This document shows positions 8,409 to 19,022 of a stretch of 64,000 nt of DNA, piece after piece. The position numbers and the translations under genes were made by a program. Location of the stretch: the NCBI RefSeq assembly GCF_013408425.1, contig NZ_JACBYV010000001.1, positions 5,518,001-5,582,000 on the forward strand, given 5' to 3'. Under the pieces are notes generated by a model. It did no database searches, was not told the origin of the DNA, and saw only the letters and a list, made by a program, of their open reading frames with translations. This DNA comes from Pseudomonas flavescens (GTDB lineage: Bacteria; Pseudomonadota; Gammaproteobacteria; Pseudomonadales; Pseudomonadaceae). How positions within the stretch are numbered: the first letter of the stretch is position 1; the number at the start of each line of letters is the position of its first letter.

Positions 8409-9600
8409 CAGGTGGGCTGACGCGGATCATCGTCCGGCCCACCCTGCGGTTGATACGCCTGGGGAGTAGGGTGGGCTTCAGCCCACCACCAATAACCCCC
8501 ACGGCCCGGAGCTTCGAAGCGCATGCTTTGAACAGTCAGCCACCATCGGCGTTGAATGGCTTCGGTGGGCTAAAGCGCCACCCTACGGTTGATGCGCCTG
8601 GGGAGTAGGGTGGGCTTCAGCCCACCACCAATAACGCCCACGGCCCGGAGCTTCGAAGCGCATGCTTTGAACAGTCAGCCACCATCGGCGTTGAATGGCT
8701 TCGGTGGGCCAAAGCGCCACCCTACGGTTCATGCGCCTGGGGAGTAGGGTGGGCTTCAGCCCACCATCAATAACCCCCCACGGCCCTGAGCTTCGAAGCG
8801 CATGCTTTGAACAGTCAGTCACCATCGGCGTTGAATGGCTTCGGTGGGCTAAAGCGCCACCCTACGGTTCATGCGCCTGGGGAGTAGGGTGGGCTTCAGC
8901 CCACCATCAATACCCCCCACGGCCCGGAGCTTCGAAGCGCATGCTTTGAACAGTCAGCCACCATCGGTGTTGAATGGCTTCGGTGGGCTAAAGCGCCACC
9001 CTACGGTTCATGCGCCTGGGGAGTAGGGTGGGCTTCAGCCCACCACCAATAACGCCCACGGCCCGAAGCTTCGAAGTGCATGCTTTGAACAGTCGGCCAC
9101 CATCGGCTTTGAATGGCTTCGGTGGGCCAAAGCGCCACCCTACGGTTGATGCGCCTGGGGAGTAGGGTGGGCTTCAGCCCACCACCAATACCCCCAACGG
9201 CCCTGAGCTTCGAAGCGCATGCTTTGAACAGTCAGCCACCATCGGCGTTGAATGGCTTTGGTGGGCTAAAGCGCCACCCTACGGTTGATGCGCCTGGGGA
9301 GTAGGGTGGGCTTCAGCCCACCACCAATACCACCACGGCCCTGAGCTTCGAAGCGCATGCTTTGAGCAGTCGGCCACCATGGCGTTGAATGGCTTTGGTG
9401 GGCTAAAGCGCCACCCTACGGTTGATACGCCTGGGGAGTAGGGTGGGCTTCAGCCCACCATCAATAACCCCCACGGCCCGGAGCTTCGAAGCGCATGCTT
9501 TGAACAGTCGGCCACCATCGGCGTTGAATGGCTTTGGTGGGCTAAAGCGCCACCCTACGGTTGATGCGCCTGGGGAGTAGGGTGGGTTTCAGCCCGCCAA
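8409..9600. repeat. tandem array of a ~139-bp palindrome-containing repeat (REP/BIME-like), nine copies
   Basis: The motif GGGGAGTAGGGTGGG begins at 8461, 8600, 8739, 8879, 9018, 9157, 9296, 9433 and 9572, giving periods of 139, 139, 140, 139, 139, 139, 137 and 139 bases. Each unit carries a perfect palindrome GGTGGGCTTCAGCCCACC and, about 90 bases on, an imperfect one beginning GGTGGGCTAAAGCG; together with outer GTAGGG/CCCTAC they can pair as one long stem. A third near-palindrome surrounds GCTTCGAAGCGCATGC. A degenerate piece lies at 8409-8455. Copies differ by scattered single bases. The array fills the gap between the modE 3' end (six bases away) and the srkA start. There are no unique spacers, and no RAYT transposase is in the window. 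Confidence 0.93.
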
Positions 9601-9605
9601 TCGCA

Positions 9606-10370
9606 TCAGACCTGCGTCCCCAGCAACACATGGCTGGCTGCAAACTGGGCGCGTACCGGGCTGCCCGCACCCAGCCCCTGCCGGGTGAGCTGTTCGGCGC
9701 AGGCCTGGGCGCACAGCGTTTGCCCGTTGGGCAGGGCGATGCGCACCTCGCAGGGGCCATCGGCCTCGGGCAGGATCTGTTCGATGGTCCCCGCTAGCGC
9801 GTTGAGGCTCGGGTCGGCTTCCTGGTCCAGCCCGCTGAGCTGCAGCCAGCCGGCCTTGATCAGCACCATCAAGGGCACCCCATCCTGCAGTTGCAGGTGA
9901 GCGGTGCTGCTGTGGGTAATCTGCGCCTGGATCGACGAGCCTCCGGGCAGTTCGATCTCGATCAGGTCGTTGCCGCCTTGGCGCTGGATCGCCTGTACCC
10001 GACCGCTGAGCTGGTTGCGTGCGCTGGTACGCAGCATCAGCCGGCCGAGCACTTGCAGGTCGGCGTCGTCTTCGGCGGCCTGCAGCACTTCGGCCTGAAT
10101 GGCCTGCAGGCGCTGGTGCAACTGCAGCAGACGCTCCCCGGCCGACGTCAGCCGAGCACCCCCACCGCCCTTGCCGCCTACGCTGCGAGCGACCAGGGGT
10201 TGATCGGCCAGGTTGTTCAGCTCGTCGATGGCGTCCCAGGCCGCCTTGTAGCTCATGCCGGCGGCCTTGGCCGCGCGGGTGATCGAGCCCTGCGCGGCGA
10301 TCTGTTCGAGCAGCGCGATGCGTTGTGGGCGGCGGGTAACGTGTTGGGCGAGCAGCGAGAGGGTGGTCAT
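9606..10370 (-). CDS. modE: ModE-family molybdate-responsive transcription regulator
   Basis: The 254-residue protein has an N-terminal LysR-like winged helix (LLEQIAAQGSITRAAKAAGMSYKAAWDAIDELNN, residues ~18-50) with the family hallmark GGKGGGGARLT in the wing (~residues 65-75). Two MOP/TOBE domains follow: SARNQLSGRVQAIQRQGG (~120-180) and LAGTIEQILPEADGPCEV (~190-250); they bind molybdate. No mod transport genes lie nearby, so targets must be elsewhere. ATG 10370 is used; a GTG at 10391 is in frame, and neither has a good ribosome site. Confidence 0.88.
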   Translation of the reverse strand: MTTLSLLAQHVTRRPQRIALLEQIAAQGSITRAAKAAGMSYKAAWDAIDELNNLADQPLVARSVGGKGGGGARLTSAGERLLQLHQRLQAIQAEVLQAAEDDADLQVLGRLMLRTSARNQLSGRVQAIQRQGGNDLIEIELPGGSSIQAQITHSSTAHLQLQDGVPLMVLIKAGWLQLSGLDQEADPSLNALAGTIEQILPEADGPCEVRIALPNGQTLCAQACAEQLTRQGLGAGSPVRAQFAASHVLLGTQV

Positions 10371-10427
10371 GGGCAGGGCAGCGGTAATCACGACGGCTGG
10401 CCACTGTGCGTGACGCTCCAGCCCTCG

Positions 10428-11165
10428 TCAATGATCCCCGGGCGCGGGCGTACGGGCCAGGCAATAGACATCCACGCGCGCCGCCCCGGCGCGAGTCAGC
10501 AGGCGGGCAAGCTGCTGCGCCGTGGCGCCGGTAGTCAGCACGTCATCGATCAGCGCAACGTGCCGCTTCTTCACCTGCGCCCGGGGGCTGACCGCAAAGG
10601 CGCCACGCAGATTGCGCCGACGGGCGACGGCATCGAGTTTCTGTTGGGCGGGTGTATCGCCAATGCGCTGCAGCCACTCGCTGCGCTGAGGAATCTGCAC
10701 GGCTTGGCCAATCACCTGAGCGAGCATCTGCGCCTGGTTGAAACCGCGTTGGCGCTGGCGTTTGGGCGAAAGCGGCACGGGCAACAATACGTCCGGCCTG
10801 GGCAGCCCTTCGCCGAAGGCGTGCACCAGATGGCGGGCGAGCAGATCACCGAGTAACCGGCCGATGGGCCAGCGAGCCTGATGCTTGAAGCGATTGATCA
10901 GGGCGTCCACCGGAAACGCATAGCGCCACGGGGCCTCGACCCTGCTGAATGCAGGCGGGCGCTTCAGGCAGTTGCCGCAGACAAGGCCGTCGACAGCAAG
11001 CGGCAGGGCGCAGATCTGGCAGCGCGGCCCCAGCCATGGGAGCTCCGCATCGCACTCGGCGCACAGCGGCAAAGGCGTATCCACCCGCTCATCACAGAGC
11101 GAGCAGGTTTGTTTTATTTTTAACCAGTTGTAAACCTTGATAAATGCATATGGTTGACAGTGCAT
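10428..11165 (-). CDS. comF: ComF-family phosphoribosyltransferase-like protein
   Basis: A 245-residue ComF/GntX-type protein. An N-terminal zinc-finger region has the cysteine pairs CSLC and CAEC (~residues 21-38) and CQIC/CGNC (~50-66). The C-terminal part is a type I PRTase domain with the PRPP loop VALIDDVLTTGATAQQ at ~203-218. Relatives act in DNA uptake and in use of DNA as nutrient; biochemical activity is not firmly known. AAGGA six bases upstream supports the ATG at 11165, although this puts codons 2-13 inside the biotin operator of the divergent bioB gene. Confidence 0.88.
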   Translation of the reverse strand: MHCQPYAFIKVYNWLKIKQTCSLCDERVDTPLPLCAECDAELPWLGPRCQICALPLAVDGLVCGNCLKRPPAFSRVEAPWRYAFPVDALINRFKHQARWPIGRLLGDLLARHLVHAFGEGLPRPDVLLPVPLSPKRQRQRGFNQAQMLAQVIGQAVQIPQRSEWLQRIGDTPAQQKLDAVARRRNLRGAFAVSPRAQVKKRHVALIDDVLTTGATAQQLARLLTRAGAARVDVYCLARTPAPGDH

Positions 11166-11182
11166 GATGCTTCCTTAACTAT
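11128..11182 (+). promoter_or_regulatory. BirA operator overlapping the bioB promoter
   Basis: TTGTAAACC (11128-11136), 15 bases, then GGTTGACAG (11152-11160) matches the bacterial BirA operator pattern TTGTAAACC-N15/16-GGTTTACAA, with two mismatches in the right half. TTGACA inside the right half (11154-11159) is a perfect -35 hexamer, followed after 17 bases by AACTAT (11177-11182) as a weak -10. Bound BirA-biotinyl-AMP would therefore occlude the bioB promoter directly. The operator lies within the first codons of the divergent comF gene, so BirA may affect comF as well. Confidence 0.85.
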
Positions 11183-11248
11183 GCCGCACATCCGTGTAGG
11201 GTCTGCTTTCGACTGTAGCAGGCCGCCTGTAGATAAGGACTTGCCCCC

Positions 11249-12301
11249 ATGAGCGCTAGTACCGCCGCCACCCTGCGTCACGATTGGAGCCTGAAGGAAG
11301 TTCGGGCGCTGTTCGAGCAACCGTTCAACGACCTGCTGTTCCATGCCCAGACCGTGCACCGCGCGCATTTCGATGCCAACCGTGTGCAGGTCTCGACGCT
11401 GCTGTCGATCAAGACCGGGGCCTGTCCCGAAGACTGCAAGTACTGTCCGCAGTCCGGCCACTACAACACCGGTCTGGACAAGCAGAAGCTGATGGAAGTG
11501 CAGAAGGTGCTGGAGGCCGCGGCCGAGGCCAAGGCTATCGGTTCGACCCGGTTCTGCATGGGCGCGGCCTGGAAGCATCCGTCCGCCAAGGACATGCCCT
11601 ACGTGCTGAAGATGGTCGAAGGCGTGAAGGCCCTGGGCCTGGAAACCTGCATGACCCTGGGCAAGCTCGACAAGGAACAGACCGCTGCCCTGGCCGAGGC
11701 GGGCCTCGACTACTACAACCACAACCTCGATACCTCGCCGGAGTTCTACGGCAGCATCATCACCACCCGCACCTACTCCGAGCGCCTGCAGACGCTGGCT
11801 TACGTGCGTGACGCCGGCATGAAGATCTGCTCCGGCGGCATTCTCGGCATGGGCGAGTCGCTGGATGACCGCGCCGGCCTGCTGATCCAGCTGGCCAACC
11901 TGCCGGAGCACCCGGAGTCGGTGCCCATCAACATGCTGGTCAAGGTCGAGGGCACGCCGCTGGCCAATGAGGAAGATGTCGACCCCTTCGACTTCATCCG
12001 CATGCTGGCGGTGGCGCGCATCATGATGCCGAAATCCCATGTGCGCCTGTCCGCCGGGCGTGAGGCGATGAACGAGCAGATGCAGGCCCTGGCGTTCTTC
12101 GCTGGCGCCAACTCGATTTTCTACGGCGAAAAACTGCTGACCACTGCCAACCCTCAGGCTGACAAGGACATGCAGCTGTTCGCACGCCTGGGCATTCAGC
12201 CCGAAGCGCGCGAGGAGCACGCCGACGAGGTGCACCAGGCGGCCATCGAGCAGGCGCTGGTCGAGCAGCGCGACTCGCGGCTGTTCTACAACGCGGTCTG
12301 A
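11249..12301 (+). CDS. bioB: biotin synthase
   Basis: A 350-residue radical-SAM enzyme that inserts sulfur into dethiobiotin to make biotin. The [4Fe-4S] motif C-x3-C-x2-C is [13 protein letters not shown] with Cys59, Cys63 and Cys66. The [2Fe-2S]-cluster region is represented by CMTLGKL and [12 protein letters not shown] further on, as in BioB. The ATG follows AAGGA. It is first in bioB-F-H-C-D; a GCGGCGC/GCGCCGC hairpin (12326-12352) lies in the 85-base gap before bioF and may modulate downstream expression. Confidence 0.97.
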   Translation: MSASTAATLRHDWSLKEVRALFEQPFNDLLFHAQTVHRAHFDANRVQVSTLLSIKTGACPEDCKYCPQSGHYNTGLDKQKLMEVQKVLEAAAEAKAIGSTRFCMGAAWKHPSAKDMPYVLKMVEGVKALGLETCMTLGKLDKEQTAALAEAGLDYYNHNLDTSPEFYGSIITTRTYSERLQTLAYVRDAGMKICSGGILGMGESLDDRAGLLIQLANLPEHPESVPINMLVKVEGTPLANEEDVDPFDFIRMLAVARIMMPKSHVRLSAGREAMNEQMQALAFFAGANSIFYGEKLLTTANPQADKDMQLFARLGIQPEAREEHADEVHQAAIEQALVEQRDSRLFYNAV

Positions 12302-12386
12302 GAACAGCCACAAGCGACGAGCATCGCGGCGCGATCTGAATGGTTGCGCCGCTTGAAGCTTGTGGCTTGCAGCCTGGAGCTTTTGC

Positions 12387-13562
12387 ATGCCTTTCGATCT
12401 TGCCGCTCGCCTGGCCGAGCGGCGTGCCGCCGATCTCTATCGACAGCGCCCGCTGCTAGGCAGCCCGCAAGGGCCGCTGGTGGAGGTGGACGGGCGCCAG
12501 TTGCTGGCGTTCTGTTCCAACGATTATCTCGGCCTGGCCAACCATCCGCTGGTGGTCGAGGCCTGGCGGGCCGGCGCCCAACGTTGGGGGGTCGGTGGTG
12601 GCGCTTCGCATCTGGTGATCGGCCACAGCACGCCGCACCATGAACTGGAAGAAGCCCTGGCCGATTTCACCGGCCGCCCCCGCGCATTGCTGTTTTCCAC
12701 CGGCTACATGGCCAACCTCGGCGCCGTCACTGCGCTGGTCGGCAAAGGCGATACGGTACTCGAAGATCGACTCAACCACGCGTCATTGCTGGATGCTGGC
12801 CTGCTCAGCGGCGCGCGTTTCTCGCGCTACCTGCATAACGACCGTGGCAGCCTCGCTACGCGCCTGGGCAAGGCCGAGGGCAATACCCTGGTGGTTTGCG
12901 ACGGCGTCTTCAGCATGGACGGCGATATGGCGGACCTGCCTGCACTGTGCGCCGAGGCACGTCGCAGGGATGCCTGGCTGATGGTCGATGACGCCCATGG
13001 CTTCGGCACCCTGGGCGCAACGGGCGGTGGTGTGGTCGAGCATTTCGGCCTCGGCATCAGCGACGTGCCGGTACTGGTCGGCACCCTGGGCAAGGCGTTC
13101 GGTACCGCTGGCGCCTTCGTCGCTGGCAGCGACGATCTGATCGATACCCTGGTGCAGTTCGCCAGGCCATACATCTACACCACCAGTCAGCCGCCGGCGT
13201 TGGCCTGTGCCACCCTGAAGAGTCTCGAACTGCTGCGCAGCGAGCACTGGCGACGTGAGCACCTGGCCGCACTGATCCGTCGATTCCGCGAGGGCGCCGC
13301 GAGCATCGGTCTGCAACTGATGGACAGTGATACGCCGATCCAGCCGATCCTGGTCGGCGATAGCGGCCGCGCCGTCGCCTTGTCTCAGGCGCTGCGCGAG
13401 CGCGGCATGTTGGTCACGGCGATTCGCCCGCCGACCGTGCCGGCAGGCAGCGCGCGGTTGCGGGTCACCCTGTCGGCTGCCCACGAACTCGCCCAGGTCG
13501 ATCGGCTGCTTGAAGTGCTCGCCCATTGCTGGCTGCAACTGCCGGGAGAGTCGGAACGATGA
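12387..13562 (+). CDS. bioF: 8-amino-7-oxononanoate synthase
   Basis: A 391-residue PLP-dependent alpha-oxoamine synthase that joins pimeloyl-ACP with L-alanine. The PLP lysine is in [17 protein letters not shown] (Lys236), and the substrate/cofactor stretch [11 protein letters not shown] lies at ~205. The N-terminus ([20 protein letters not shown]) follows GGAG eight bases upstream; a longer frame starting in the intergenic repeat is not preferred. Its TGA overlaps the bioH ATG as ATGA, showing coupling. Confidence 0.96.
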   Translation: MPFDLAARLAERRAADLYRQRPLLGSPQGPLVEVDGRQLLAFCSNDYLGLANHPLVVEAWRAGAQRWGVGGGASHLVIGHSTPHHELEEALADFTGRPRALLFSTGYMANLGAVTALVGKGDTVLEDRLNHASLLDAGLLSGARFSRYLHNDRGSLATRLGKAEGNTLVVCDGVFSMDGDMADLPALCAEARRRDAWLMVDDAHGFGTLGATGGGVVEHFGLGISDVPVLVGTLGKAFGTAGAFVAGSDDLIDTLVQFARPYIYTTSQPPALACATLKSLELLRSEHWRREHLAALIRRFREGAASIGLQLMDSDTPIQPILVGDSGRAVALSQALRERGMLVTAIRPPTVPAGSARLRVTLSAAHELAQVDRLLEVLAHCWLQLPGESER

Positions 13563-14261
13563 CCGAGCGCCTGATTCTGTTACCCGGCTGGGGGCTCGGC
13601 AGTGCGCCGCTGCAGCCGCTCGTCGATGCCCTCGGCTCGCAGTTGCAGGTCGATATCGAGCCGCTACCGCCGCTCGAACATGGGCAACTGGAGCTGTGGC
13701 TCGACCAACTGGACGAGCGCCTGCCCCGGGGTGCCTGGCTGGGTGGCTGGTCACTGGGCGGCATGCTCGCCAGCCTGTTGGCAGCACGGCGGGCAGAGGA
13801 TTGTCCTGGTCTGCTGACGCTGGCCAGCAATGCCTCTTTCATTGCCCGCGAGGGTTGGTCGGCAGCGATGCCGACGGCTACCTTCGAGGCGTTTCACGAT
13901 TCCTACCGCCAGAACCCGAGCGCAACCCTCAAGCGCTTCGCGATGCTCTGCAGCCAGGGTGCTGCCGATGCTCGGGGGCTGTCCCGTGCATTGCTGGCGC
14001 AGGCTGGCGGCGTCGACTCGCTGGCCGGGCTCGACCTGCTTGCTACCCTCGATACCCGACCCGCACTGCTGCAGTTCCAGGGGCCGCAACTTCACCTGTT
14101 CGGCACCGCCGATGCGTTGGTACCGGCGGCTGCCGCTGCTGCTGTTCAGGCCGTGCAGCCTGCTGCCCAGGTGCGCAGTGTCGAGGGCGCGAGCCATGGG
14201 TTCGCTGTGGAACAGGCCGAGCACGTAGCGGCCATGCTGCTCGGTTTCATGGAGGCGCACG

Positions 14262-14278
<17 letters not shown>
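13559..14278 (+). CDS. bioH: pimeloyl-ACP methyl ester esterase
   Basis: A 239-residue alpha/beta hydrolase that removes the methyl group of pimeloyl-ACP methyl ester, ending the disguised-fatty-acid route begun by BioC. The nucleophile elbow is GGWSLGGM with Ser65; the other triad members fit Asp185 (GTADALVP) and His213 (GASHGFAV). The start overlaps the bioF stop, and the end overlaps the bioC start by 17 bases, so all are one operon. Confidence 0.93.
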
Positions 14279-15733
<1,455 letters not shown>

Positions 15734-15822
15734 AGCCAGCTCATGCATTATTTTTGGCTGTACATTTTTTAAGCGGCTTCTGCTTAAATACATGCCATAG
15801 GTCCCTGCACCAGGAGACGTCC

Positions 15823-16089
15823 ATGCAGATCTCATCCACCAGCGCATTCAACGCTGGCATCAATACCATTCAATCCGGCCAGCGTCGCGTCGATCAGGCT
15901 GCCGGTGAAATCGCCAGTGCGCCGGTGATCGCCGAGCGCGCGCAGGCCAACGAGCCCTCGGCTGCCCGCTCCGATATCGCCGATAACATGGTCGAGATGC
16001 GCGTCGGTCAATATGAAGCTCAGGCTGGCGCTCGTGTCGTTCAGACGGCGGACAAGGTGCTGGGCACCTTGATCGACGTCACCGCCTAA
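15823..16089 (+). CDS. small flagellar-rod-like protein (FlgC-type C-terminal pattern)
   Basis: An 88-residue protein starting MQISSTSAFNAGINTIQSG. Its N-terminal S-A-x-N-A-G-I-x-T-I pattern and C-terminal NMVEMRVGQYEAQAGARVVQTADKVLG (split here) resemble the paired helices at the two ends of flagellar rod/hook proteins such as FlgC, but the central domain is missing. No flagellar genes are near. The function is unknown; it may be a secreted or cytoplasmic relative. CAGGAGA supports the ATG. Another helical hypothetical family is possible. Confidence 0.6.
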   Translation: MQISSTSAFNAGINTIQSGQRRVDQAAGEIASAPVIAERAQANEPSAARSDIADNMVEMRVGQYEAQAGARVVQTADKVLGTLIDVTA

Positions 16090-16131
16090 TCGCCGCGCCT
16101 TCGGGCGCTCGGTTCCAGGAGGGAGGATGAC

Positions 16132-16875
16132 ATGCAAGTTTCTGGCTTCTCTCCCTCTTACTATCCTGTACTTCCTGCCGCGACCGCCGTTCCACGCCCC
16201 GTCGATTCCTCCAGCTCCCCTGATTTGGCCCGCGCCGCTTTTGCGCCTGTGGCGTCTAGTGCTGAGTCCGATTCCTCAAAAGCTGCAACCGGGCAGGAGG
16301 AACAGGACAAGTCAGAAGACTCCTCTGCTACCGCCAAACCAGGCGAGCCCCGCACTCCTCAGGAAGAGCAGGAGTTGCAGTTGGTCATTTCCGAGTTGGT
16401 CAACCGGGATCGTGAGGTGCGAACCCACGAGCAGGCGCACGCGGCGGTTGGCGGCGTGCACGCTGGCGCACCCACCTACACCTATACCCGTGGCCCGGAT
16501 GGCAAGCGCTATGCTTCCGGGGGTGAGGTGAGCATCGACGTGGGGGCGGTAGCCAATGATCCTCAGGCCACGCTGAGCAAGATGGAGATCGTGATCCGTG
16601 CCGCGCTCGCGCCGGCCGAACCCTCTGCCCAGGATCGCAGTGTCGCCAGCCAGGCGCAGGCACAGATGGCGGTAGCCCGTGCCGAGCTCGCCGCACAGCA
16701 GCGCAGCGAAGCCGAGGAGGCGAAGGCACCTGCCGACGAAACGGATCAGGAAAGCGACGACCCGTCAGTCACGTCCGCCGATCAGCAGGCCCGCCCGGAG
16801 CCCGCCGGGATCAGCCTCTACGCCGCGTTCGCGGCCGATCAGAAGCCCTCTGGATCGCTCGATCTGCGCGCTTGA
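16132..16875 (+). CDS. SprA-related putative metalloprotease
   Basis: A 247-residue protein. The conserved block VNRDREVRTHEQAHAAVGG (~residues 90-108) carries an HExxH-like HEQAH motif, followed by YTRGPDGKRYASGGEVSID and an Ala/Gln/Glu-rich helical tail. This is the SprA-related family pattern seen in many Pseudomonas genomes. The first ~80 residues are Ser/Pro/Glu-rich and probably disordered. Proteolysis has not been shown for most members, so the HEQAH motif is only suggestive. A GGAGGG ribosome site precedes the ATG. Confidence 0.7.
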   Translation: MQVSGFSPSYYPVLPAATAVPRPVDSSSSPDLARAAFAPVASSAESDSSKAATGQEEQDKSEDSSATAKPGEPRTPQEEQELQLVISELVNRDREVRTHEQAHAAVGGVHAGAPTYTYTRGPDGKRYASGGEVSIDVGAVANDPQATLSKMEIVIRAALAPAEPSAQDRSVASQAQAQMAVARAELAAQQRSEAEEAKAPADETDQESDDPSVTSADQQARPEPAGISLYAAFAADQKPSGSLDLRA

Positions 16876-16892
16876 GCGAACGGTGTCGGGCC

Positions 16893-16936
16893 TTGACAGT
16901 GCCAGGGCGTAAACGTATGTTTAAAACATGTGTTTG
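16893..16936 (+). promoter_or_regulatory. candidate promoter with twin PsrA-like operators before acyl-CoA dehydrogenase
   Basis: TTGACA (16893-16898), 17 bases, TATGTT (16916-16921) is a good sigma-70 promoter. Overlapping the -10 is AAAC-GTAT-GTTT (16911-16922), and 13 bp further AAAC-ATGT-GTTT (16924-16935). Both fit the published core of PsrA sites in pseudomonads (AAAC-N2-4-GTTT). PsrA represses beta-oxidation genes until long-chain fatty acids bind it. The link to PsrA is by motif only. Confidence 0.6.
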
Positions 16937-17035
16937 AGTCGCTGCGCTGGCAGTCGACTCCATATATGGCCATTCTGCAAACGACCGCCCATCGGTCATC
17001 CCAAACATAAGAGACCACCCGCAGAGGTACCCGCT

Positions 17036-18841
17036 ATGCCTGAATACAAGGCCCCCTTGCGTGATATCCGTTTCGTTCGTGACGAACTGCTCGGCTATGA
17101 AGCGCACTATCAGAGCCTGCCTGGCTGCCAGGACGCTACGCCAGACATGGTCGATGCCATCCTCGAGGAAGGCGCCAAGTTCTGCGAGCAGGTGCTCTCT
17201 CCGCTGAACCGCGTAGGCGATACCGAAGGCTGCACCTGGAGCGAATCCGGTGTGAAAACGCCGACCGGCTTCAAGGAAGCCTACAAGCAGTTCGTCGAAG
17301 GCGGCTGGCCCAGCCTGGCCCATGACGTCGAACATGGCGGCCAGGGCCTGCCCGAGTCGCTTGGCCTGGCTGTCAGTGAAATGGTCGGTACCGCCAACTG
17401 GTCGTGGGGCATGTACCCCGGCTTGTCCCATGGCGCGATGAACACCATCTCCGCACACGGCACGCCCGAGCAGCAACACACCTACCTGACCAAGCTGGTC
17501 TCCGGCGAATGGACCGGCACCATGTGCCTGACCGAAGCCCACTGCGGTACCGACCTGGGTATGCTGCGCACCCGTGCCGAACCTCAGGCCGACGGTTCCT
17601 ACAAAATCTCCGGCACCAAGATCTTCATCTCGGCCGGTGAGCACGACATGGCCGATAACATCGTGCACATCGTACTGGCTCGCCTGCCGGATGCACCGGC
17701 TGGTACCAAGGGTATTTCCCTGTTCATCGTGCCGAAGTTCCTGCCCAGCGCCGAAGGCGGCGTCGGTGAGCGCAACGCGGTGAACTGTGGCTCCCTTGAG
17801 CACAAGATGGGCATTCACGGCAACGCCACCTGCGTGATGAACTTCGATGCTGCCACCGGCTTCCTGATCGGCCCGCCGAACAAGGGCCTGAACTGCATGT
17901 TCACCTTCATGAACACCGCCCGCCTGGGCACTGCTCTGCAAGGTCTGGCGCATGCCGAACTGGGCTTCCAGGGTGGCATCAAGTACGCCCGTGATCGCCT
18001 GCAAATGCGCTCGTTGACTGGCCCGAAATCGCCGGAAAAAGCCGCCGATCCGATCATCGTGCACCCCGATGTTCGCCGCATGCTGCTGACCATGAAGGCC
18101 TTCGCCGAGGGTAACCGGGCGATGGTTTACTTCACCGCCAAGCAGGTGGATATCCTCAAGTACGCCCAGGACGAGGAACAGAAGAAAGCCGCTGATGGCC
18201 TGATGGCTTTCCTGACCCCGATCGCCAAGGCGTTCATGACCGAGGTCGGCTTCGAGTCCGCATCCCACGGCATGCAGATCTACGGTGGCCACGGTTTCAT
18301 CAGCGAGTGGGGCATGGAGCAGAACCTGCGCGACTGCCGCATCTCGATGATGTACGAAGGTACTACCGGTGTTCAGGCCCTCGACCTGCTCGGTCGCAAG
18401 GTGCTGATGACTCAGGGTGAAGCGCTCAAGGGCTTCACCAAGATCGTCCACAAGTTCTGCCAGGCCAACGAAGGCAACGAAGCGATCAAGGCGTTCGTCG
18501 AGCCGCTGGCCAAGCTGAACAAGGAGTGGGGCGAGCTGACCATGAAGATCGGCATGGCCGCCATGAAGGACCGCGAGGAAGTCGGTGCCGCGTCGGTGGA
18601 TTACCTGATGTACTCCGGCTACGCCTGCCTGGCTTACTTCTGGGCCGACATGGCGCGTGTCGCCGCCGAGAAGATCGCTTCGGGCGAGGGTGACCAGGCC
18701 TTCTACAAGGCCAAGCTGCAGACCGCGCAGTTCTACTATGCACGCATCCTGCCGCGTACCCGCACCCACGTTGCGACCATGCTGTCTGGCGCAAGCAGCC
18801 TGATGGACATGAACGAAGAAGACTTCGCTCTGGGTTACTGA
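17036..18841 (+). CDS. acyl-CoA dehydrogenase (long, ~600-residue class)
   Basis: A 601-residue FAD enzyme of the long acyl-CoA dehydrogenase class with an extra C-terminal domain. It has the N-terminal domain, the FAD/acyl-CoA signature MCLTEAHCGTDLGMLRT (~residues 162-178), and the catalytic-Glu region MMYEGTTGVQALDLLGRK (~440-457). It would catalyse the first step of beta-oxidation; chain length is not predictable. MPEYKAPLRDIRF is the shared start with its paralogue at 20419. The AGAGG site supports the ATG at 17036. A strong terminator follows. Confidence 0.92.
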   Translation: MPEYKAPLRDIRFVRDELLGYEAHYQSLPGCQDATPDMVDAILEEGAKFCEQVLSPLNRVGDTEGCTWSESGVKTPTGFKEAYKQFVEGGWPSLAHDVEHGGQGLPESLGLAVSEMVGTANWSWGMYPGLSHGAMNTISAHGTPEQQHTYLTKLVSGEWTGTMCLTEAHCGTDLGMLRTRAEPQADGSYKISGTKIFISAGEHDMADNIVHIVLARLPDAPAGTKGISLFIVPKFLPSAEGGVGERNAVNCGSLEHKMGIHGNATCVMNFDAATGFLIGPPNKGLNCMFTFMNTARLGTALQGLAHAELGFQGGIKYARDRLQMRSLTGPKSPEKAADPIIVHPDVRRMLLTMKAFAEGNRAMVYFTAKQVDILKYAQDEEQKKAADGLMAFLTPIAKAFMTEVGFESASHGMQIYGGHGFISEWGMEQNLRDCRISMMYEGTTGVQALDLLGRKVLMTQGEALKGFTKIVHKFCQANEGNEAIKAFVEPLAKLNKEWGELTMKIGMAAMKDREEVGAASVDYLMYSGYACLAYFWADMARVAAEKIASGEGDQAFYKAKLQTAQFYYARILPRTRTHVATMLSGASSLMDMNEEDFALGY

Positions 18842-18859
18842 TTGCCCATGCGATGCAAG

Positions 18860-18889
18860 AACCGCGACCCGGTGGGTCGCGGTTTTTTT
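18860..18889 (+). terminator. rho-independent terminator
   Basis: AACCGCGACCC (18860-18870), GGT loop, and the complement (18874-18884) followed by a run of seven T, 18 bases after the acyl-CoA dehydrogenase stop. Confidence 0.93.
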
Positions 18890-19022
18890 ATGGCTGTCTT
18901 TCGGGCTGGCATCGGCTAGGTACTGCGGCCCGACCTGCACTGGTGAGATGCTCGGACCTCGTGCGTAGCTGACCAAATACAGGCAGAATGCCAGTCTCTT
19001 TCTGGTCATTGCGGAGCTCGTC

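Noticed and set aside
8409..9600. CRISPR array or short protein genes in the repeat region
   Set aside because: The repeating unit is 139 bp and fully conserved with no unique spacers, and the short open frames are merely translations of the repeat.
11135..11165. a later comF start codon outside the BirA operator
   Set aside because: No ATG, GTG or TTG with a ribosome site was found in the first codons, whereas AAGGA precedes the ATG at 11165.
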